From Roseomonas gilardii subsp. gilardii (lineage in GTDB: Bacteria; Pseudomonadota; Alphaproteobacteria; Acetobacterales; Acetobacteraceae), in the NCBI RefSeq assembly GCF_023078375.1, contig NZ_CP095554.1, positions 4,022,501 to 4,086,500 on the forward strand: 64,000 bases of DNA, given 5' to 3'. The translations under genes and the position numbers were made by a program. Position 1 is the first letter of the stretch. The number at the start of each line of letters is the position of its first letter. The notes below the pieces were generated by a model. The model saw nothing but the letters and a program-made list of their open reading frames with translations. It was not told where the DNA came from and did not search any database. Positions 28,598 through 37,896 of the stretch are shown piece after piece.

Positions 28598-29215
28598 TCA
28601 GCGCGAATAGAACTCGATGACCAGATTCGGTTCCATCTGCACCGGGTACGGCACGTCGCTCAGCTTCGGCGCGCGGATGAAGGTGCCCTTCATCTGGCGA
28701 TGGTCGATCTGCACATACTCCGGCACGTCACGCTCGCCGGACTGCGCGGCGTCGAGCACGGCGGTCAGCTGCTTGGACTTCTCCTTCACCTCGATGACGT
28801 CGCCGTCCTTCACGAGGTAGGAGGGGATGTTCACGCGCTTGCCGTTCACCAGCAGGTGGCCGTGGTTGACGAACTGGCGGGCCGCGAAGGGCGTCACCGC
28901 CAGCTTCATGCGGTACACCACGGCGTCCAGGCGGCGTTCCAGCAGCTCGATCAGGTTCTCGGAGGTGTCGCCCTTACGGCGCACGGCCTCCTCGTAATAC
29001 TTGCGGAACTGCTTCTCGCCGATATTGCCGTAGTAGCCCTTGAGCTTCTGCTTCGCCATCAGCTGGATGCCGAAATCGGTCGGCTTCTGCTTGCGGCGCT
29101 GGCCGTGCTGGCCGGGGCCATACTCGCGCTTGGCGATCGGGGACTTCGCACGGCCCCAGAGGTTCACGCCCAGGCGGCGATTGATCTTGTACTTGCTTTC
29201 CGCGCGCTTCGTCAT
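28598..29215 (-). CDS. rpsD: 30S ribosomal protein S4
   Basis: Primary 16S rRNA-binding protein of the small subunit. The 205-residue product begins [20 protein letters not shown] and has the S4 domain at [42 protein letters not shown], ending IEFYSR as in other alphaproteobacteria. It is a stand-alone gene, as is common in this class. An in-frame opening upstream to 29323 is not homologous. A GC-rich leader of about 130 bases precedes it. Confidence 0.97.
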   Translation of the reverse strand: MTKRAESKYKINRRLGVNLWGRAKSPIAKREYGPGQHGQRRKQKPTDFGIQLMAKQKLKGYYGNIGEKQFRKYYEEAVRRKGDTSENLIELLERRLDAVVYRMKLAVTPFAARQFVNHGHLLVNGKRVNIPSYLVKDGDVIEVKEKSKQLTAVLDAAQSGERDVPEYVQIDHRQMKGTFIRAPKLSDVPYPVQMEPNLVIEFYSR

Positions 29216-29417
29216 GCGGCGGGTCCTTTCGTCTTCGGCGGCCCGATGGGCCGGTTTTGTCCCGGTAGTCCCCCGGCCCCGAAAGGCCGAGAGCGGGCGC
29301 ACGGCAGGGCGCCGCGTCCACATTCCCAGGAAGGAGGGCGCCCCTTAACGGCGTGCCGCCCCCTTGTCAAACCCCCGCTTGTCAAAGCGGCAGGCTTCCT
29401 GCACCTGCTGGGATACG

Positions 29418-29630
29418 ATGGTGAGACGCGAAGAGATCCTGATCCTCGGCCTGACCGCCGGGGTCCTCGGCTGCCTGACCGGCGGGACGATGTTCGGCAT
29501 CGGCCTGGGGCTGGTGGTCCAGGGCGTTCATATCGGCTGGCTGCTGGCCCTTCCAGCCGCGCCGGTCGGCGGCATGCTGGGCTATGTCCTGGCCCGTCGC
29601 CTCGCCGCCCGGCTGGAGCCCATGCGCTAG
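29418..29630 (+). CDS. Small two-helix membrane protein
   Basis: The 70-residue protein (MVRREEILILGLTAGVL start) has two hydrophobic helices rich in Gly (about 7-33 and 38-60) and a basic end. I do not recognise the family. It lies between divergent rpsD and the tRNA-Gln gene. A GTG one codon on is an alternative start; no strong ribosome site is present. Third-position G+C bias supports coding. Confidence 0.5.
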   Translation: MVRREEILILGLTAGVLGCLTGGTMFGIGLGLVVQGVHIGWLLALPAAPVGGMLGYVLARRLAARLEPMR

Positions 29631-29653
29631 ACATTCCGGAACGCGATCGCTGG

Positions 29654-29725
29654 TTGGGGCGCCAGGATTCGAACCTGGGAATGGCGGTACCAAAAACCGC
29701 TGCCTTACCGCTTGGCTACGCCCCA
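29654..29725 (-). tRNA. tRNA-Gln (UUG)
   Basis: The 72-base cloverleaf on the minus strand has a TGGGGCG/CGCCCCA acceptor stem, D-arm AGCCAAGCGGTAAGGC, anticodon stem GCGGT/ACCGC around loop TTTTGGT (anticodon TTG), and T-arm CAGGTTCGAATCCTG. CCA is not encoded. Confidence 0.97.
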
Positions 29726-29830
29726 GTAGCGGCCCACCGCATGGAGAAGGAGATAATCGGAGCCCAGGGGGTCCGTAAAGACCTCCCGGACCGGGTTTCT
29801 TCCCATCGCGCTGGAGAACCCGCCCGGGAA

Positions 29831-30706
29831 CTAGGCGGGCGCCCCTCCCCAGCGCCACCAGGCCGGCGGCAGGGTCCCGGCCGCTGCCTGGGCCGCGGTG
29901 GGATCGGGAAAGAGGCCGAAGCAGGTCGCACCGGAACCGCTCATCCGCGCCAGCAGGCAATCCTGCCGGCTTGCGATCGCCGACAGCACCTCCGCCACGG
30001 CGGGGCAGAGCTGCCGCGCCGGAGCCTCCAGATCATTCGTGCAGCGGCGGAGATCCTCGGCCATGGCCCGGGCATTCGGCCAGGAGGCCGGCAGTTCCGC
30101 CGGCGGCGTGAAGCCCGGCGCCCTCGCACGGAACACGGCTGGGGTGGACAGGGGAATGCGCGGATTGGCCAGCAGCAGCCCATAGGCCGGGAAGCGCGGC
30201 GCGGGCGCCAGTTCCTCGCCGATGCCGCCCATGCGGGCTGCCCGGGACGCGACGCAAACGGGCACATCCGCGCCCAGCCGCGTCACCTTCTCCTCGGCCG
30301 GCAGGGGCAGTTGCCAGTGGCGCGCCAGCAGGCGCAGCGCCGCGGCCGCATCGGCCGAGCCGCCGCCAATCCCGGAAGCCACCGGCAGTCGCTTGGTCAG
30401 CCGCAGCGCCGCACCGCCAGGGATGCCATGGCTCTCCGCCAGCAGGCGTGCCGCGCGCAGCACCAGATTGTCCGGCTCGGCGGCCAGGGCGTCGCCTTCC
30501 GGCCCGTCGATCTCCAGCGTCAGCGCCTCCGCCGGCGAGACCGCGAGATCATCGCCCACCCCGGCGAAGACCGCCAGGCTGTCGAGCAGATGGTAGCCAT
30601 CCTCGCGCCGCCCGGTGACATGCAGGAAGAGGTTGACCTTGGCCGGGGCGAACTCCGCCGCCCCGGCCCCGCCGGGGCGGGGCCAGTTCATCATGGTGTC
30701 GGACAT
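29831..30706 (-). CDS. ispE: 4-(cytidine-5'-diphospho)-2-C-methyl-D-erythritol kinase
   Basis: GHMP-family kinase of the MEP isoprenoid pathway, phosphorylating CDP-methylerythritol at C2. The 291-residue product has APAKVNLFLHVTGRREDGYHLLDSL at the N-terminus and the glycine-rich ATP loop LPVASGIGGGSADAAAALR (107-125). The C-terminal MSGSGATCFGLF motif is also present. It starts 4 bases after the stop of the TPR lipoprotein gene, a pairing seen in many alphaproteobacteria, so the two are co-transcribed. Confidence 0.95.
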   Translation of the reverse strand: MSDTMMNWPRPGGAGAAEFAPAKVNLFLHVTGRREDGYHLLDSLAVFAGVGDDLAVSPAEALTLEIDGPEGDALAAEPDNLVLRAARLLAESHGIPGGAALRLTKRLPVASGIGGGSADAAAALRLLARHWQLPLPAEEKVTRLGADVPVCVASRAARMGGIGEELAPAPRFPAYGLLLANPRIPLSTPAVFRARAPGFTPPAELPASWPNARAMAEDLRRCTNDLEAPARQLCPAVAEVLSAIASRQDCLLARMSGSGATCFGLFPDPTAAQAAAGTLPPAWWRWGGAPA

Positions 30707-30709
30707 GGT

Positions 30710-32425
30710 TCAGCGCATAGCGGAAGCGGTGGGCGGGGTCTGCAATCCATCGCGCAGCTTGGCGGAAAGCCGCGGCCCATCCTCGGAAGCCGGGGCGAGG
30801 TCCAGCGCCCGGCGCCACTGGTAGCGCGCCTCCGTCCGCCGGCCGATCGCCCAATAGGCATCCCCCAGATGCTCGCTGATCGTGGAGTTGCGCGATTCCA
30901 GCTCCACCGCCCGTTCCAGGGTCTGCACGGCCTTCGGCAGATCCCCCTGGCGCAGCAGGACCCAGCCGAGGCTGTCGGCGATGTTGCCGTCCTGCGGCCG
31001 CAGAGTGGTCGCCCGCTCCAGCATGCGCCGCGCCTCCGGCAGCTTCTCGCCCCGCTCGGCCCAGGAATAGGCGAGATAGTTCAGGACGCTGGGCTGGTCC
31101 GGTGCCAGGGCCAGGGCACGGCGAAAGGAGGCTTCGGCCTCGGCCCAGTTCCCACCCCGTTCCATCGCGATTCCCCGGGCATAGTAGAGGGGCCAGCCGG
31201 CGGACCCGTCTGCGCGGGCCCGGGCCAGCGCCTCGTCATAGGCCGCTCCGGCCTCCCCGAAACGTCCCCGCGCGCGCAGCATGTCGCCCAGTTGCGCCAC
31301 GGGCTGCACGGCACGGGGATAGCTCTGCCCCAACTGGCGCAGCAGCGCCTCGGCCTCCGCGGTCCGGCCCATGGCATCCAGCAGGGAGGCCCGGCGCAGA
31401 GCCACCAGCGGCGCCAGCGGATCGTGCTCCGGCACCGCCTCCAGCATCGCCAGGGCGCGGTCGCCATGCTTCTGGTCCGCCAGGGAATCGGCGGCGAGAA
31501 GGAAGGCCGGGGCGAAATCCGGGCGCAGGCGGAGCGCCAGGCGCGACAGCATCAGGGCCAGGTCGGGCGCCCCCTGGGCGCGGAGCGCGGCGCCGAAGGC
31601 CACCTGAGCCTCCGCCATCCCCTCGGTCGCGCTCGCCACCGCACGGCCCTGCAACGCCTGCTGGCGGAGCGCCGGCGTCACGGCCATGGCGATGTCGTCA
31701 TTGCCCCGGGCCATCACGTCGAAGAGCCGCGCACCCTGCGCCTCCTGCCCGACCCGGGCGAGAATTCCGGCGCCGATCTGCGCCAGGCGGAGGTTCGGCT
31801 CCTGGGTGTCCGCGATCGCCAGGCGCAGATAGCGCGCCGCGTCCTGCGGCTGCCGGCCGAGATCGGCGATCATCGCCGCGTGCAGGGCGATCACGCCGCG
31901 CAGCCGCCCGTCCTCGATGAAGGGCCGCAGCAGGGTCAGAGCCTGCGCGGTGTCGCCCCGCCCTGCCTGCGCCCAGGCGATCAGCAGGGGCTGGAGCAGC
32001 TGCGCCGAGCCCCGGCGCGGCAGGACGCGCAACCGCTGCTCGGCACGGTCCCAGCGCCCCGCCTGGGCATCCGCCCCGGCGAGGAGCAGGTTCGCCAGCT
32101 GGTCCTCGGGCAGGCGCCGGGCGAGGCGCGCCGCGTCGGACTGGCCATTCATCACCGCGGCGCCGAAAGCCTGTTGCAGCACCTCGATCTGGTCGGGGTC
32201 CTGCCGCAGCGCCTCCCCGAGCTGGGAGGCCGCCGTGGCGCTATCCGCCTCGGAGGAAGCGAAGCGGCCCGCCAGATAGGGTCCGAAAGCACCGCGAGGC
32301 GCATCGCCAGCGGTTCGCGGGCCATCGCCCGCCGCGCATCCTGCGAGGAGCGCGGCAGTCAGCAGGACCGCACGCAGCCCCGGCTCCAGGGAGAATGGCA
32401 TCATGCGATGCAGCGTAGGCGGCAT
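30710..32425 (-). CDS. TPR-repeat lipoprotein
   Basis: The 571-residue protein has a signal sequence ending in the lipobox ALLAGC (Cys30) followed by at least eight tetratricopeptide-like repeats. The best are near the C-terminus (LYYARGIAMERGGNWAEAEA, LAYSWAERGEKLPEARRM, LGWVLLRQGDLPKAVQ, LGDAYWAIGRRTEARYQW). It is a probable periplasm-facing scaffold in protein complexes. Linkage to ispE is conserved in the class, but no role is established. Several in-frame starts exist; ATG 32425 was chosen to include the full signal peptide. Confidence 0.8.
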   Translation of the reverse strand: MPPTLHRMMPFSLEPGLRAVLLTAALLAGCAAGDGPRTAGDAPRGAFGPYLAGRFASSEADSATAASQLGEALRQDPDQIEVLQQAFGAAVMNGQSDAARLARRLPEDQLANLLLAGADAQAGRWDRAEQRLRVLPRRGSAQLLQPLLIAWAQAGRGDTAQALTLLRPFIEDGRLRGVIALHAAMIADLGRQPQDAARYLRLAIADTQEPNLRLAQIGAGILARVGQEAQGARLFDVMARGNDDIAMAVTPALRQQALQGRAVASATEGMAEAQVAFGAALRAQGAPDLALMLSRLALRLRPDFAPAFLLAADSLADQKHGDRALAMLEAVPEHDPLAPLVALRRASLLDAMGRTAEAEALLRQLGQSYPRAVQPVAQLGDMLRARGRFGEAGAAYDEALARARADGSAGWPLYYARGIAMERGGNWAEAEASFRRALALAPDQPSVLNYLAYSWAERGEKLPEARRMLERATTLRPQDGNIADSLGWVLLRQGDLPKAVQTLERAVELESRNSTISEHLGDAYWAIGRRTEARYQWRRALDLAPASEDGPRLSAKLRDGLQTPPTASAMR

Positions 32426-32545
32426 GGTGAGTCTCTGCCAGAGCAATCGCGATCCGGTGAGCGAATCTTCCGCCGCCGGATCGCCACCGCCACGCTCATG
32501 CGAGGCAGCCCGGCTGCTTCTGGACGCGGCGCCCGCCTTCCTGCG

Positions 32546-33595
32546 TCAGCCCCGGGGAGGCGGCAGGGCTTCGTCCTCCGGCAGGAGGAGCGGCGAAGCC
32601 ATGGAGTCTCCGCCTCCTGCCGGATCGGGTGTCACCACACCAGCCTGCGGCCTGCCGGCGGATGCCTTGTCGGCGGGCGGCTTCGCCTCCGATCCGCTGG
32701 CCGGGGCAGGTGGCGGCCCGAAGCCGCCGGCGTTGGAGATGATATCGCGCACCCCCTGAGCTGCCTCCTGGCTGACCACATAGGCGACGTCGCCCCAGAG
32801 CCCGTTCAGCGTCCCCTGCGGGATCTGGTTCATCTGGATGGCCCGCCCGATCTCCTGGCCGTCCTTGCGGGTCACGATCCACTGGATCTCCACCCGTTGC
32901 TGCCGGTCGGGGATAGGCACCATGTTCACCCGCCCCTCCAGGCTGAAGAGGGAGCCTTCCGCCTGCGGCTGCACCAGGAAGCCCTTGCCGGCCAGGAAAT
33001 CGGTCATGCGCGTCGTCAGCGCGCTATCGCCGTCGCCGGGCGCCCCCGTCACGCCGATGAAGCGCAGGCGCGGCGGGCCATTCGCCACCAGCGTCGCGGG
33101 GTCCGCCGCACGCCGGGCGGCATCGGCGCGCGCCAGCAGCGTGGCCACGGTGCCGGCGTCGCTGGTGGCCACACGCTGCAGCATCTTCGGGTCCTCGCCC
33201 GCCCAGTCCTCGATCCGCACGGGATTGCCGCGGGCCTCCACCACGGACTGCGCATCGGCATTCTGCAGCGAGTAAAGCGGCACGATGGTCTGGCCCTCAC
33301 GGCTCGCCACCACCTTCAGCCGCCAGTCGAGCGGCCAGGGCTGCCCGGCCACGGCCGGCACCTCCGCCGCCACCAGGGCGTCCGCGAGGTCCGAGGCGAA
33401 GCGCTTGCTGCCCGCATCGGTCAGCATCGCCCCGTCCGGGGGTGGCACGGCGATCCGGTAGGCGGGCGGCTGTACCAGCCTGGCCGCCATCCCGCCGGGC
33501 TGTCCGCGATAGGGCTGGGGCAGGTCCCCGCACCCGGCCAGGGGCAGGAGAAGGAGGAGAAGCGCCGCCAGGACGCGCCGTTCAGCCGACAACAC
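32546..33595 (-). CDS. Hypothetical lipoprotein
   Basis: The 349-residue protein has a classic lipoprotein signal (LLLLLLPLAGC, Cys22). Its body is soluble, with a segment NMVPIPDRQQRVEIQWIVTRKDGQEIGRAIQMNQIPQGTLNGLWGD that looks like a beta-rich domain. It ends in a Pro/Ala-rich disordered tail. I do not recognise a characterised family. The GTG start has no ribosome site of its own and overlaps a 22-codon hydrophobic peptide frame by 14 bases, so translation may depend on that peptide. Confidence 0.7.
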   Translation of the reverse strand: MLSAERRVLAALLLLLLPLAGCGDLPQPYRGQPGGMAARLVQPPAYRIAVPPPDGAMLTDAGSKRFASDLADALVAAEVPAVAGQPWPLDWRLKVVASREGQTIVPLYSLQNADAQSVVEARGNPVRIEDWAGEDPKMLQRVATSDAGTVATLLARADAARRAADPATLVANGPPRLRFIGVTGAPGDGDSALTTRMTDFLAGKGFLVQPQAEGSLFSLEGRVNMVPIPDRQQRVEIQWIVTRKDGQEIGRAIQMNQIPQGTLNGLWGDVAYVVSQEAAQGVRDIISNAGGFGPPPAPASGSEAKPPADKASAGRPQAGVVTPDPAGGGDSMASPLLLPEDEALPPPRG

Positions 33596-33650
33596 AGGAG
33601 GCCAACGCGGTCAGGAAGATCAGGAACACGAAGAAGACCATATAAGGCAT
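33582..33650 (-). CDS. 22-residue hydrophobic peptide overlapping lipoprotein start
   Basis: MPYMVFFVFLIFLTALASC followed by VVG and TGA: a single hydrophobic helix encoded just upstream of, and overlapping by 14 bases, the lipoprotein gene. The arrangement (stop inside the next gene's first codons, the next gene lacking a ribosome site) suggests translational coupling. Its own ribosome site is weak. It may be a real small membrane peptide or only a coupling device. Confidence 0.35.
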   Translation of the reverse strand: MPYMVFFVFLIFLTALASCVVG

Positions 33651-33871
33651 CGCAGGCCGCTTATCGCGTGACGGGCTTCCCGTCGAGCATCGGTTTTCGG
33701 CGCCCCTGCCCGTCAGCCCTCTTTCGGAAAACCATCCTCGCCCACCCAGCGAGGGGAGAGAATTTTGCTGGGGAAGCACGGGAGTTTGGAAAACCCGCCC
33801 ATTTCATGATGCTGGTGACGCCCTAAAATATGCGCCGAGAGACGGATTTTCCCTGCAAGGAGATGCCCGCG

Positions 33872-34363
33872 ATGCCTGATGGCACGATCGCGAAGACCCC
33901 CGCTTCGGCAACCCCGGCGGGCGAGACCACGGACTGGCGCAACAATGGCATCCGCGTGGTGAAGGCCGGTGCCCGGAGCTGCGACACGCCGGAAACGCTC
34001 GGCATGAACCGTGAGGTCGCGATCAGCGGCAGCCGGAGCGGCTCCCAGCACCTCTGGGCCGGGACCAACCTCATCAAGCCGGGCCATCCGACCGGCCCGC
34101 ACCACCATGGCGCGCTGGAAAGCATCATCTATGTGGTGCGGGGCCATGCGCTGATGCGCTGGGGCAACCGGCTGGAATTCATCACCGAGGCCAAGGCCGG
34201 GGATTTCATGCTGGTGCCGCCCTACCTGCCGCATCAGGAGCTGAACGCCTCCGACACCGAGGACCTGCACTGCGTCCTGGTCCGTTCCGGGACCGAGGAA
34301 GTGATCGTGAACCTCGACAACCTTGACATTGTCGACGAGCCCGAGTGGATCCGCCCGGAGTAG
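33872..34363 (+). CDS. Cupin-domain protein
   Basis: The 163-residue single-domain cupin has motif 1 GHPTGPHHHGALESIIYVVRG, with three clustered His for metal, and motif 2 KAGDFMLVPPYLPHQELN. An acidic C-terminus (NLDIVDEPEWIRPE) follows. Several ATG codons are close together; 33872 is nine bases after AGGAG, while an ATG six bases upstream is too close. Such small cupins may be dioxygenases, isomerases or binding proteins; no neighbour tells which. Convergent with the next gene through a G+C-rich hairpin at about 34390-34420. Confidence 0.8.
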   Translation: MPDGTIAKTPASATPAGETTDWRNNGIRVVKAGARSCDTPETLGMNREVAISGSRSGSQHLWAGTNLIKPGHPTGPHHHGALESIIYVVRGHALMRWGNRLEFITEAKAGDFMLVPPYLPHQELNASDTEDLHCVLVRSGTEEVIVNLDNLDIVDEPEWIRPE

Positions 34364-34436
34364 AACCGGCTCCAGGCATGACGGAGGCGGCGGTCGGGCC
34401 TTCAGGGGCCTTCCCGCCGCTTATCGTTTCTTAGCC

Positions 34437-35201
34437 TCATCCTCCCGCTGCAGCGCCTCGCGCGGCCGTTCTGCCACCTTTCGGCTCCACCATCCCTCGC
34501 GCACCACCACCATCGGCGGCTCGGCCGGCTTCTCCTCCCAGGGGTGCTGCTGCGCCACTTCCTCCTGCGGGGCCTGGCCGGAAGGCTCTGCTTCCGGCGA
34601 GGGTGCTTTCGGCGGGCTTCTGGCTGTCATCGATCGGTCCGGCTCCGGTGGCATGGGACATGTTGGTGCCCAATGTCAGCGCCACCAGGGCCGTGACCAG
34701 CAGGACCGAGCAGAGGATCGCCAGGGCCGCCCTGGTCCGCCTCGTCGTCCTGCGGCGGTTGATGGCCCGGTTATGATCCACCGCCATGGCGTACTGCGCC
34801 ACCAGAGTCGCCCGGAAGCTGGCCAGGGCGGCGGCGGAAGCCTCCGGGTCCGCGCGCCCGGCCGCCCGCTCCTGTTCGCGCAGCGCGCCGGCATGACGCA
34901 GCAGTTCGCTCTCCCGGGACAGGTAGCGGAACTCGGCGGGGGCGATGGACTGGGCCAGGAAGAGCAGGCCCAGCGCCGTCGAGCCGCCGGCCAGCACCAG
35001 CAGGCCGATGGCGACGAGGGCAGCGGTGCCCTGCATCGCCAGCAGCCAGTCGCGCGCCTGGGCCAGCCCGGTGAATTGCAGGGCGAGGGTCGCGGCGAAG
35101 AAAGGCAGGCTGCGCCAGACATTCTCCTCCGCCTCGATCTCCCGCCTGTAGGAGTCGGCCAGGGTCCTTTCGAGCTGTTCGAGCAAAGGGTCGGGGGGCA
35201 T
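34437..35201 (-). CDS. Hypothetical membrane protein (C-terminus probably frameshifted)
   Basis: The 254-residue frame has an acidic N-terminal helix (PDPLLEQLERTLADSYRREIEAEENVW), two hydrophobic helices (about 32-48 and 60-84), a long charged helix and a third membrane segment (about 160-180). The family is unknown. After residue 190 the frame turns into Gly/Ala/Arg low complexity. A neighbouring frame ending at 34421 continues sensibly (SPEAEPSGQAPQEEVAQQ ... PPMVVVREGWWSRK). Removing one base near 34602-34604 joins them. The true product probably ends at 34421. Confidence 0.55.
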   Translation of the reverse strand: MPPDPLLEQLERTLADSYRREIEAEENVWRSLPFFAATLALQFTGLAQARDWLLAMQGTAALVAIGLLVLAGGSTALGLLFLAQSIAPAEFRYLSRESELLRHAGALREQERAAGRADPEASAAALASFRATLVAQYAMAVDHNRAINRRRTTRRTRAALAILCSVLLVTALVALTLGTNMSHATGAGPIDDSQKPAESTLAGSRAFRPGPAGGSGAAAPLGGEAGRAADGGGARGMVEPKGGRTAARGAAAGG

Positions 35202-35305
35202 TCCCCGATCCTAAACCGATTCTAGGAACAAAAGGAGAACTGAATCCCCTTGAGAGGATTTCAGTCCTCACATTTGCCCGATCTCGCGAAAGGCCCCAGA
35301 GAACT

Positions 35306-36064
35306 TCAACCCCGGAGGGCGATGGCCGAAAGCTGGTGTCCGATCGGGCCGCCGCCGGTCAGGGTGCGCCGGCGGTGGGAGAAGAAGCGTTCGGCGTCCG
35401 CCTGGGTGTCGGCGTCGATCACCTGCACCAGCCCGCTGCCGGCCCTTTGCAGCCGGGCCGCGATATAGCTCGCCATGTCGAACTGCCAGTGCCCTTCCCG
35501 CACACCCGGCTGGAAGAATCCCGGCTCGCCTACCGCTTCGAAGAGATCGCGGCCAACCTCGTAGGAGGCCTGCCGGATGCAGGGGCCCAGAGCAGCAACA
35601 ACCCGCTCACGCCGCGCCCCGATCCCTTCCATGGCATCCAGCACCGCTTCGCAGATCCCGGCCACGGCTCCGCGCCAGCCCGCATGACAGGCGCCGATCA
35701 CCCCCGCCTCGGCATCGGCGAAGAGCACCGGGCCGCAATCCGCCGTGACGATTCCCAGCGCCAGGCCCGGCCGGTCGGTGACGACTCCGTCCGCATGCGG
35801 CCGCGCCGTGTCGGGCCAGGGCTCGCGCGCCACCACCACCCCGGCGCCATGGACCTGATGCAGCCCCACCAGCGCGGCCGGCGGCAGGCCCAGCGCCTCC
35901 ATGGCCAGGGCGCGGTTCTCCGCCACGCGGGCCGGGTCGTCGGCGCCGGAGAGCGAGCAGTTCAGCGAGGCGAAGGCCCCTTCGGAGACACCGCCCCGGC
36001 GGGTGAAGAAGCCATGCGGCAAGCCCGCCAGACCGGCGGCGACGAGGAACTCGGCGGTGCTCAT
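35306..36064 (-). CDS. pgeF: Peptidoglycan editing factor PgeF (YfiH, laccase-domain)
   Basis: The 252-residue member of the YfiH family has FFTRRGGVSEGAFASLNCSLSGADDP, LHQVHGAGVV, TADCGPVLFAD and GACHAGWRGAVAGI, which supply the zinc-binding His and Cys ligands. In E. coli this enzyme removes wrongly incorporated amino acids from cell-wall precursors; purine nucleoside activity is also reported for the family. The ATG overlaps the stop of the midA-like gene by four bases. Operon order is hldD-lgt-midA-pgeF. Confidence 0.92.
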   Translation of the reverse strand: MSTAEFLVAAGLAGLPHGFFTRRGGVSEGAFASLNCSLSGADDPARVAENRALAMEALGLPPAALVGLHQVHGAGVVVAREPWPDTARPHADGVVTDRPGLALGIVTADCGPVLFADAEAGVIGACHAGWRGAVAGICEAVLDAMEGIGARRERVVAALGPCIRQASYEVGRDLFEAVGEPGFFQPGVREGHWQFDMASYIAARLQRAGSGLVQVIDADTQADAERFFSHRRRTLTGGGPIGHQLSAIALRG

Positions 36065-37064
36065 GCGTTCTCGAATCCGGGTGGGGTGGGAAAGCCAGGC
36101 GGCGTGATGGCCAGGGCCTGGAAGAGCAGCCCCATCGCCTCCTGCGCCGTCAGGCGGTTCGCCGCGGCCAGGTGCGCCTGGGCCTGCCGGGGATTGGCGG
36201 CGGCCAGCATGGCGGCGCGCTGGCCCAGGCCGAGGCGGCGCAGGAACATGCCCTGTGGCACCGGCCCGTGCACGGCGCCGCCGGCGGCGCGGACGGCGCC
36301 GGCCAGGGCCTGGAAATCCACATGCGCTGTCAGGTCGGCGGTGCCAGGGGCCAGCAGGGGATCGGCCGGCTCATGCCGGCGGACGGCCTGGAGGCTGTCG
36401 CCGCTCCCGCCCCCGGTATGACCATAGTCGATGAAGAGCGCGGCGCCGCCCTGCCGGGCCAGGCGCCCCGCGAGCCATCCGGCCAGGGACAGGGCCGGGG
36501 CGCAGGTCTCCCGGATCGTGCCCTCCGGCACGCCGTCGGGAAGGGCCAGCGGGGGGGCTCCTCGATCTCGCGGAGGAGGAAGGTACCGTCCCGCACCCAG
36601 CGCTCGCGCCAAGTGCCGTCCTGCCGCACGAACTGCCGGATCGGCAGTGCGTCGAGGAACTCGTTCGCCAGAAGCAGGAGCGGCCCGTCCGGCAGATCTT
36701 CCGTCCGGTCGTGCCATTGGGCGTCCGGGATCTTCTCCCGCTGCGCCGCCCGCAGCACGGGCGAAGCCTCCACCAGATGTGGCTCGGCCGCCTGGGCGAA
36801 GGCGGGGATGACCTCCCGCACCGCGCGCAGGGCATCCGCCATCAGCGTGCCGCGTCCGGGGCCGAGCTCCGCCAGGATGACGCGCCGCGGCGCCCCCATC
36901 ATCTGCCAGCAGACCGCCGCCCAGAGGCCCAGACACTCGCCAAAGGTCTGGCTGATCTCCGGCGCTGTGATGAAGTCGCCGTCGCGGCCCAGCGGGTCGC
37001 GCCCGGCGTAATAGGCGGCCACGGCACGGGCCATGAAGCGGTCCAGCCGTTCGGCCACCGCCAT
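36061..37064 (-). pseudogene. MidA/NDUFAF7-type SAM-dependent methyltransferase, frameshifted
   Basis: COG1565 methyltransferase, relative of the mitochondrial complex I assembly factor NDUFAF7, which dimethylates an arginine of a complex I subunit. The first half reads in one frame (VAAYYAGRDPLGRDGDFITAPEISQTFGE, ILAELGPGRGTLMADALR, LLLANEFLDALPIRQFV) up to EIEEPP. The second half (LALPDGVPEGTIRE, GGAALFIDYGHTGGGSGDSLQAV, DFQALAGAVRAAGG) is in another. Restoring one base in the seven-G run 36551-36557 gives one protein of about 334 residues. As both halves are well conserved, a sequencing error is likelier than inactivation. Starts one base after lgt. Confidence 0.85.
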
Positions 37065-37065
37065 G

Positions 37066-37896
37066 TCAGGCGCCCTCGTGCCGCACGGCGCCCGGTGTGG
37101 GGGCGGCCGCGGGCCGGGACCGCCACATCAGCCAGGCCCCGAAGAGCACCATCGGCAGGGACAGGAGCTGCCCCATGGTGATCCCGGCGAAGAGGAAGCC
37201 GAGCTGCGCGTCCGGCTGGCGGAACATCTCGCCGATGATGCGGGCGATGCCGTAGCCGGCCAGGAAGGCGCCGGAGACGAAGCCACGGCGGGCCCGCAGC
37301 GCCGGGCGGTGGATCAGGATCTGCAGCAGGATGAAGAGGATCACCCCCTCCATGCCGGCCTGATAGAGCTGCGAGGGGTGGCGCGGCTCCGGCCCGCCGG
37401 TGGGGAAGATCATGCCCCAGGGGACGTCGGTGACGCGGCCCCAGAGCTCGCCGTTGATGAAGTTGGCGATGCGCCCGAAGAACAGGCCGACCGGCACCAC
37501 CGAGGTCACGCGGTCGGAGAAGCTGAGGAAGTCCAGCCCCTGCGACCGGGTGAAGAGGTACAGGGCCAGGATCACGCCCGCCGCGCCGCCATGGAAGGAC
37601 ATGCCGCCCTGCCAGAGATAGAGCGCCTCCAGCGGGTGCTCGATATAGTGGCCGGGGCGGTAGAAGAGGACGTAGCCGATGCGCCCGCCGAGCACGACGC
37701 CCAGCGTGGCCCAGGTCACGAAGTCGTCCACCTGCTCCCGCGTCGCGGCCTGGGGGGCGAGCTGTACCAGCCGGCGCACCATCCACCAGCCGAGCAGGAT
37801 GCCGGTGATATAGGCCAGGGCATACCAGCGGATCGCGAAGGGGCCGAGCTGGATGGCCACCGGGTCGAAGGCGGGAAAGAGGATGGCAGGGATCAT
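37066..37896 (-). CDS. lgt: Prolipoprotein diacylglyceryl transferase
   Basis: The 276-residue inner-membrane enzyme transfers diacylglycerol from phosphatidylglycerol to the lipobox Cys, the first step in lipoprotein maturation. It has seven helices. Key segments are LGGRIGYVLFYRP, GGMSFHGGAAGV and the Lgt signature FFGRIANFINGELWGR. The ATG overlaps the hldD stop by ATGA. It serves all the lipoproteins encoded in this window (the efflux channel, the TPR protein and others). Confidence 0.97.
   Translation of the reverse strand: MIPAILFPAFDPVAIQLGPFAIRWYALAYITGILLGWWMVRRLVQLAPQAATREQVDDFVTWATLGVVLGGRIGYVLFYRPGHYIEHPLEALYLWQGGMSFHGGAAGVILALYLFTRSQGLDFLSFSDRVTSVVPVGLFFGRIANFINGELWGRVTDVPWGMIFPTGGPEPRHPSQLYQAGMEGVILFILLQILIHRPALRARRGFVSGAFLAGYGIARIIGEMFRQPDAQLGFLFAGITMGQLLSLPMVLFGAWLMWRSRPAAAPTPGAVRHEGA

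Noticed and set aside
27650-33826. A 2058-codon open frame on the plus strand
   Set aside because: It is antisense to rpsD, tRNA-Gln, ispE, the TPR gene and the lipoprotein gene; composition is Arg/Gly/Pro/His-rich with no domain. Long spurious frames are expected at this G+C content.
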